From an uncultured Porphyromonadaceae bacterium (GTDB lineage: Bacteria > Bacteroidota > Bacteroidia > Bacteroidales > Muribaculaceae): a DNA stretch of 9,203 bases. Position 1 is the stretch's first letter, and each line of letters begins with the position of its first letter. Below the pieces are notes generated by a model. It worked only from the letters and a program-made list of their open reading frames with translations, was not told where the DNA came from and ran no database searches. Position numbers and translations under genes: made by a program. This document shows, piece by piece, positions 6,211 through 9,203 of this stretch. The stretch is from the NCBI GenBank assembly GCA_946183895.1, contig CAMHDX010000023.1:1-9203 (forward strand). Reading direction: 5' to 3'.

Positions 6211-8199
6211 ATGAAGAAACTACATAAAACGGTGATGCTCGTGGTGATGGTCCTGCTCGCGGCGATGACCATGACCACAACGGGTTGTAAGACTGCCAAG
6301 ATGCGCGATGCCGACGAGGCATTCGACCGCGGCGAGTTTGACAACGCCGCCAACATTTACCGCAAGATATACAACAAGCTCAAGAAACGCGACGACCGCT
6401 GGCAACGTGGCGAGGTAGCGTACAAGATGGGATTGTGCTACAGCAAGTTGAACCAGAGCAGCCGCGCCGCGGCGGCAATGCAAAACGCCCTGCGATATGA
6501 GTGGGAAGATTCCACGGCTTACCTCATCCTGGGGCAAGCGCTGCAACGCGAGGGCAAATACAAGGACGCTATTGACGCCTACAACACCTATCTGGAGTGG
6601 CGCCCGGGCGACTGGATGGCGACACAGGGCATCAGAGGCTGCCAACAGGCACCGCGCCTCAAGCAAGAGGGCTCACGATACATCGTCAAGAACGCCAAGC
6701 TGTTCAACACGCGCCGCGCCGACATGAGCCCAATGCTGCTTGGCGCCGAGCACGACCAGCTGTACTGGGCGAGCAGCACCGACAAGGCAGTGGGCACCAC
6801 CAAGAGCGAAATCACCGGCACCAAGCGATTTGACATCTTCTTCTCCAAGAAGGACGAGGACGGCAAGTGGTCGCGCCCCGAGCCCGTGGAGGGCGAGCTC
6901 AACACCGAGCACGACGAGGGTTGCCCGGCATTCACGCCCGACGGCTCCACCATGTATCTGGCACGCGCCGTGCGCAAGAACGCGCCCAGCACGGTCAACA
7001 TCTGGACCAGCTCGCGCAGCGAGGCCAAGTGGGCCGCGCCCAACGCCTTCGAAATCTCAGCCGACACACTCAGTGCCATGGGCGACCCGGCGGTGAGCAC
7101 CGACGGCACCTGGCTATACTTCGCCAGCGACATGCCCGGCGGACAAGGCGGCATTGACCTGTGGCGCATCAACATCAAGGACAAGCGCGGCACACTCGAG
7201 AACCTGGGCGACCAGATCAACACTCCGGGCAACGAACGCTTTCCCTACTGCCGCACCGACAGCTTGTTCTACTTTGCCAGCGACGGACACGCCGGCATGG
7301 GCGGTCTGGACCTTTACCGCGCCACCCTGCAGCCCGGTGGCAAGTGGTTTATCGAGAACATGGGCAGCCCCATGAACTCGCCCGACGACGACTTCGGCAT
7401 CACCTACGGCGAGGGCGAGAGCGGCTTCTTCAGCTCCAACCGTGGCGACGCCAGGGGCTACGACCACATCTTCTCGTTCATTAAGCCCGACTTGAAAATA
7501 TGGATTAGCGGATACGTGCTGGACAAGGACGACGAGCCCGTGCCCAATGCCGTGATCCGCATCGTGGGCGACGACGGCAGCAACCAGAAGGCGGCGGGCA
7601 AGCCCGACGGCTCGTTCCGCTTTGACCTGCAGCGCGGCGTGAACTACGTCATGCTCGCCGGAGCCGAGGGCTACCTCAACGGCAAGCAGCAATTCCAGAG
7701 CGACCCCGAGGAGGCGGATGCCGAGTACAACGTCGACTTTGTGCTTGCCGCCATGACCAAGCCTCAAGTCATCGAAAACATCTTCTACGACTTCAACAAG
7801 GCGACACTGCGCCCGGAGTCTAAGGAGGCTCTTGACGAAATGGTGCAGGTGATGAAGGACAACCCGTCAATCGTCATCGAGATGGCGTCGCACACCGACC
7901 GCGTGGGCAGCGACGCCTACAACAACAAGCTGAGCGAGCGCCGCGCCCAGAGTGTAGTGGACTACCTCATCGAGGCGGGCATTGACCGCGAGCGGCTGCG
8001 CCCCAAGGGCTATGGAAAGACCCGCCCCAAGGTTGTCACCAAGCGCATCAACAGCCAGTATCCGCAGTTTGCCGAGGGCACCGAGCTTAACGAGGAGTTT
8101 GTCAAGACGCTCAGCGACGAGGACCGCGCCGCAGCCGACCAGATCAACCGCCGCACCGAGTTCCAAGTCATCAACACCGACTACATGTTGACCTATTAG
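6211..8199 (+). CDS. PorE-like OmpA-family lipoprotein (TPR, beta-propeller, CRD, OmpA_C)
   Basis: This is an envelope lipoprotein predicted to be anchored by lipid at its N-terminus and bound to peptidoglycan through its C-terminus. The 662 residues show a signal peptide with a lipobox-like TTTGC (Cys26); TPR-like helical repeats (about 33-145); a propeller of PD40/WD40-like blades (about 170-425) with repeats such as DGTWLYFASDMPGGQGGIDL (298-317) and SLFYFASDGHAGMGGLDLYR (351-370); a carboxypeptidase-regulatory-like beta domain (about 428-512); and an OmpA_C domain (519-656). In the last, HTD (Asp563) and Arg578 are 15 residues apart, as are the diaminopimelate-binding Asp and Arg of known OmpA domains. 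Order and length match PorE (PG1058), the peptidoglycan-anchored component of the type IX secretion system in Porphyromonas gingivalis. A T9SS role is inference, since similar lipoproteins may exist without a full T9SS. No Shine-Dalgarno is visible. It is first in a likely three-gene operon. Confidence 0.87.
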   Translation: MKKLHKTVMLVVMVLLAAMTMTTTGCKTAKMRDADEAFDRGEFDNAANIYRKIYNKLKKRDDRWQRGEVAYKMGLCYSKLNQSSRAAAAMQNALRYEWEDSTAYLILGQALQREGKYKDAIDAYNTYLEWRPGDWMATQGIRGCQQAPRLKQEGSRYIVKNAKLFNTRRADMSPMLLGAEHDQLYWASSTDKAVGTTKSEITGTKRFDIFFSKKDEDGKWSRPEPVEGELNTEHDEGCPAFTPDGSTMYLARAVRKNAPSTVNIWTSSRSEAKWAAPNAFEISADTLSAMGDPAVSTDGTWLYFASDMPGGQGGIDLWRINIKDKRGTLENLGDQINTPGNERFPYCRTDSLFYFASDGHAGMGGLDLYRATLQPGGKWFIENMGSPMNSPDDDFGITYGEGESGFFSSNRGDARGYDHIFSFIKPDLKIWISGYVLDKDDEPVPNAVIRIVGDDGSNQKAAGKPDGSFRFDLQRGVNYVMLAGAEGYLNGKQQFQSDPEEADAEYNVDFVLAAMTKPQVIENIFYDFNKATLRPESKEALDEMVQVMKDNPSIVIEMASHTDRVGSDAYNNKLSERRAQSVVDYLIEAGIDRERLRPKGYGKTRPKVVTKRINSQYPQFAEGTELNEEFVKTLSDEDRAAADQINRRTEFQVINTDYMLTY

Positions 8200-8231
8200 T
8201 CGTCACTACGGCTATATAACAACCGACAACT

Positions 8232-8552
8232 ATGACACAACAAGATAAACTGAAAATCGAAGAGGAAATCGTGCGCATGCTCAAGACCGTCTTCGACCCC
8301 GAAATACCGGTCAACGTCTACGACCTGGGCCTTATCTACCGCATCGAGGTGCACGACGACGCCATGGTGGACATCGACATGACCTTCACCTCGCCCACGT
8401 GCCCGGTCGCCGACTTCATCTTTGAGGACGTGCGCATCAAGGTCGAAAGCATCGAGGGGGTCAAGGGACTGAATCTGCAGTTCGTCACCGAGCCGGTGTG
8501 GACGCCCGACATGGCGACCGAGGAGGCTCGGCTGGAAATGGGATACATGTGA
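8232..8552 (+). CDS. DUF59/MIP18-family metal-sulfur cluster assembly protein (SufT-like)
   Basis: This 106-residue cytoplasmic protein is a single-domain member of the MIP18 (DUF59) family, which includes SufT and PaaD and assists maturation of Fe-S proteins. The signature FDPEIPVNVYDLGLIYRI (21-38) is complete. The second motif, MTFTSPTCPVADFI (50-63), carries the conserved Cys57 thought to be functional in the family. The start at 8232 is the first ATG after the upstream stop and gives the usual family length. The gap to the PorE-like gene is 32 nt, and lpxH starts 3 nt after this stop codon, so the three are probably co-transcribed. It does not sit with suf genes here, so its client protein cannot be inferred from context. 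Confidence 0.9.
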   Translation: MTQQDKLKIEEEIVRMLKTVFDPEIPVNVYDLGLIYRIEVHDDAMVDIDMTFTSPTCPVADFIFEDVRIKVESIEGVKGLNLQFVTEPVWTPDMATEEARLEMGYM

Positions 8553-8555
8553 GCC

Positions 8556-9203
8556 ATGGACCGCGACAAGACCTATTTTATCGCCGACTTGCACCTGGGT
8601 GCGCGCTACATCACTGACCACCGCGCCCACGAGGCGCGTGTCGTCGACTTCCTCGACAGCATCAAACCTTCAGCCCGGCGCCTCTTTCTGCTGGGCGACA
8701 TTCTGGACTATTGGTTCGAGTACAACAGCGTGGTGCCTCGCGGACACGTGCGCTTCCTGGGCAAACTCGCCGAGCTCGCCGATGCCGGCGTAGAGATCAC
8801 GTGGATGACCGGCAACCACGACGTGTGGCTGCGCGACTATCTGCGTGACGAGATAGGCATGACGGTAGTCACCGGCCGCCGGGTGGTCGACCTTGATGGT
8901 CACCGCTTTATGCTCTCGCACGGCGATGACATCGGCTATCAGCCGCCCAACTACCGCTTCATGAAGTGGTGCTTTCTCAACCCCGTGTGCCAGTGGCTAT
9001 ACGCCGGCCTGCACCCCAACTTCACCCACTGGGTAGCGACCGGATGGAGCAGCCACAACCGCACCAGCCGCAAGGAAGACCCGGCGCACATCGCCGCCAT
9101 GGTCGAGCACCTCAACCGTGGCATTGAGGACATCTGCCGCGAGCAGCCCGACATCGAGTATTTCGTCACCGGCCACCTGCACAGTCCCGGTGTGACACAC
9201 ACC
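8556..9203 (+). CDS. lpxH: UDP-2,3-diacylglucosamine diphosphatase, truncated by the window edge
   Basis: LpxH is a membrane-associated Mn-dependent calcineurin-like phosphoesterase. It hydrolyses UDP-2,3-diacylglucosamine to lipid X and UMP in lipid A synthesis. The frame is open from the ATG at 8556 to the last base, giving 216 residues; the C-terminus, perhaps 30-50 residues, lies beyond the right edge. The metal-site motifs are all visible: ADLHLG (10-15) with Asp11 and His13, LLGDILDYWFE (45-55) with Asp48, TGNHDVWL (85-92) with Asn87 and His88, LSHGDD (120-125) with His122, and TGHLH (205-209) with His207 and His209. The segment FMKWCFLNPVCQWLYAGLHP (135-154) resembles the lipid-binding cap insert in its Bacteroidota form. 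The start is 3 nt after the DUF59 stop codon, pointing to translational coupling. Confidence 0.92.
   Translation, partial: MDRDKTYFIADLHLGARYITDHRAHEARVVDFLDSIKPSARRLFLLGDILDYWFEYNSVVPRGHVRFLGKLAELADAGVEITWMTGNHDVWLRDYLRDEIGMTVVTGRRVVDLDGHRFMLSHGDDIGYQPPNYRFMKWCFLNPVCQWLYAGLHPNFTHWVATGWSSHNRTSRKEDPAHIAAMVEHLNRGIEDICREQPDIEYFVTGHLHSPGVTHT

Noticed and set aside
6198..6227. Short frame MTSNNEETT overlapping the PorE-like start
   Set aside because: Nine codons, out of frame with the main start and without a ribosome-binding site. It is most likely fortuitous.
7114..7767. Open frames on the minus strand across the PorE-like gene (also 6588-7232)
   Set aside because: Both are antisense to a protein with clear domains throughout. 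They reflect codon bias rather than coding.

Overview
The window looks like chromosomal DNA from a Bacteroidota species, most likely order Bacteroidales and possibly a Muribaculaceae-like gut lineage. The evidence is threefold. Intergenic gaps carry the Bacteroidota -7 promoter box TAnnTTTG, most starts lack a Shine-Dalgarno sequence, and the gene content is typical of the phylum (a FadL/OmpP1-type outer-membrane protein, a PorE-like OmpA lipoprotein, and LpxH in its Bacteroidota form). Coding regions are GC-rich with strong third-position bias, while the gaps are AT-rich. The family-level placement is inference. No tRNA, rRNA, CRISPR array, insertion sequence or phage gene was seen.

Layout, left to right. 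Positions 1-265 hold no gene: there is a candidate leftward promoter at 109-116 for a gene beyond the left edge, and the AT-rich leader of aroA. aroA (+, 266-1519) runs convergently into glyA (-, 1498-2778), and their 3' ends overlap by 22 bp. Upstream of glyA lies a 14-bp hairpin terminator for the next leftward gene, a FadL/OmpP1-family outer-membrane protein (-, 2870-4315). Then come a second strong leftward terminator and a leftward gene for an unfamiliar P-loop NTPase, probably GTPase-like (-, 4491-6071), with a well-formed promoter at 6096-6126. Divergent from it is a rightward cluster: a PorE-like lipoprotein (6211-8199), a small DUF59/MIP18 protein (8232-8552) and lpxH (8556 to the right edge, truncated).

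How the genes fit together. aroA (shikimate pathway) and glyA (serine/glycine/one-carbon metabolism) are core metabolism. The OMP, the PorE-like lipoprotein and LpxH (lipid A synthesis) are envelope genes. The DUF59 protein is probably an Fe-S assembly factor. The three rightward genes are tightly spaced and probably co-transcribed. The leftward genes appear to be separate transcription units, because a terminator follows both the NTPase and the OMP gene.

Most of the window is ordinary. The least explained item is the 526-residue P-loop NTPase, which has a clear Walker A and a DxPG motif but a non-canonical guanine-specificity region and a long insert. I do not see convincing evidence of a new multi-gene system.
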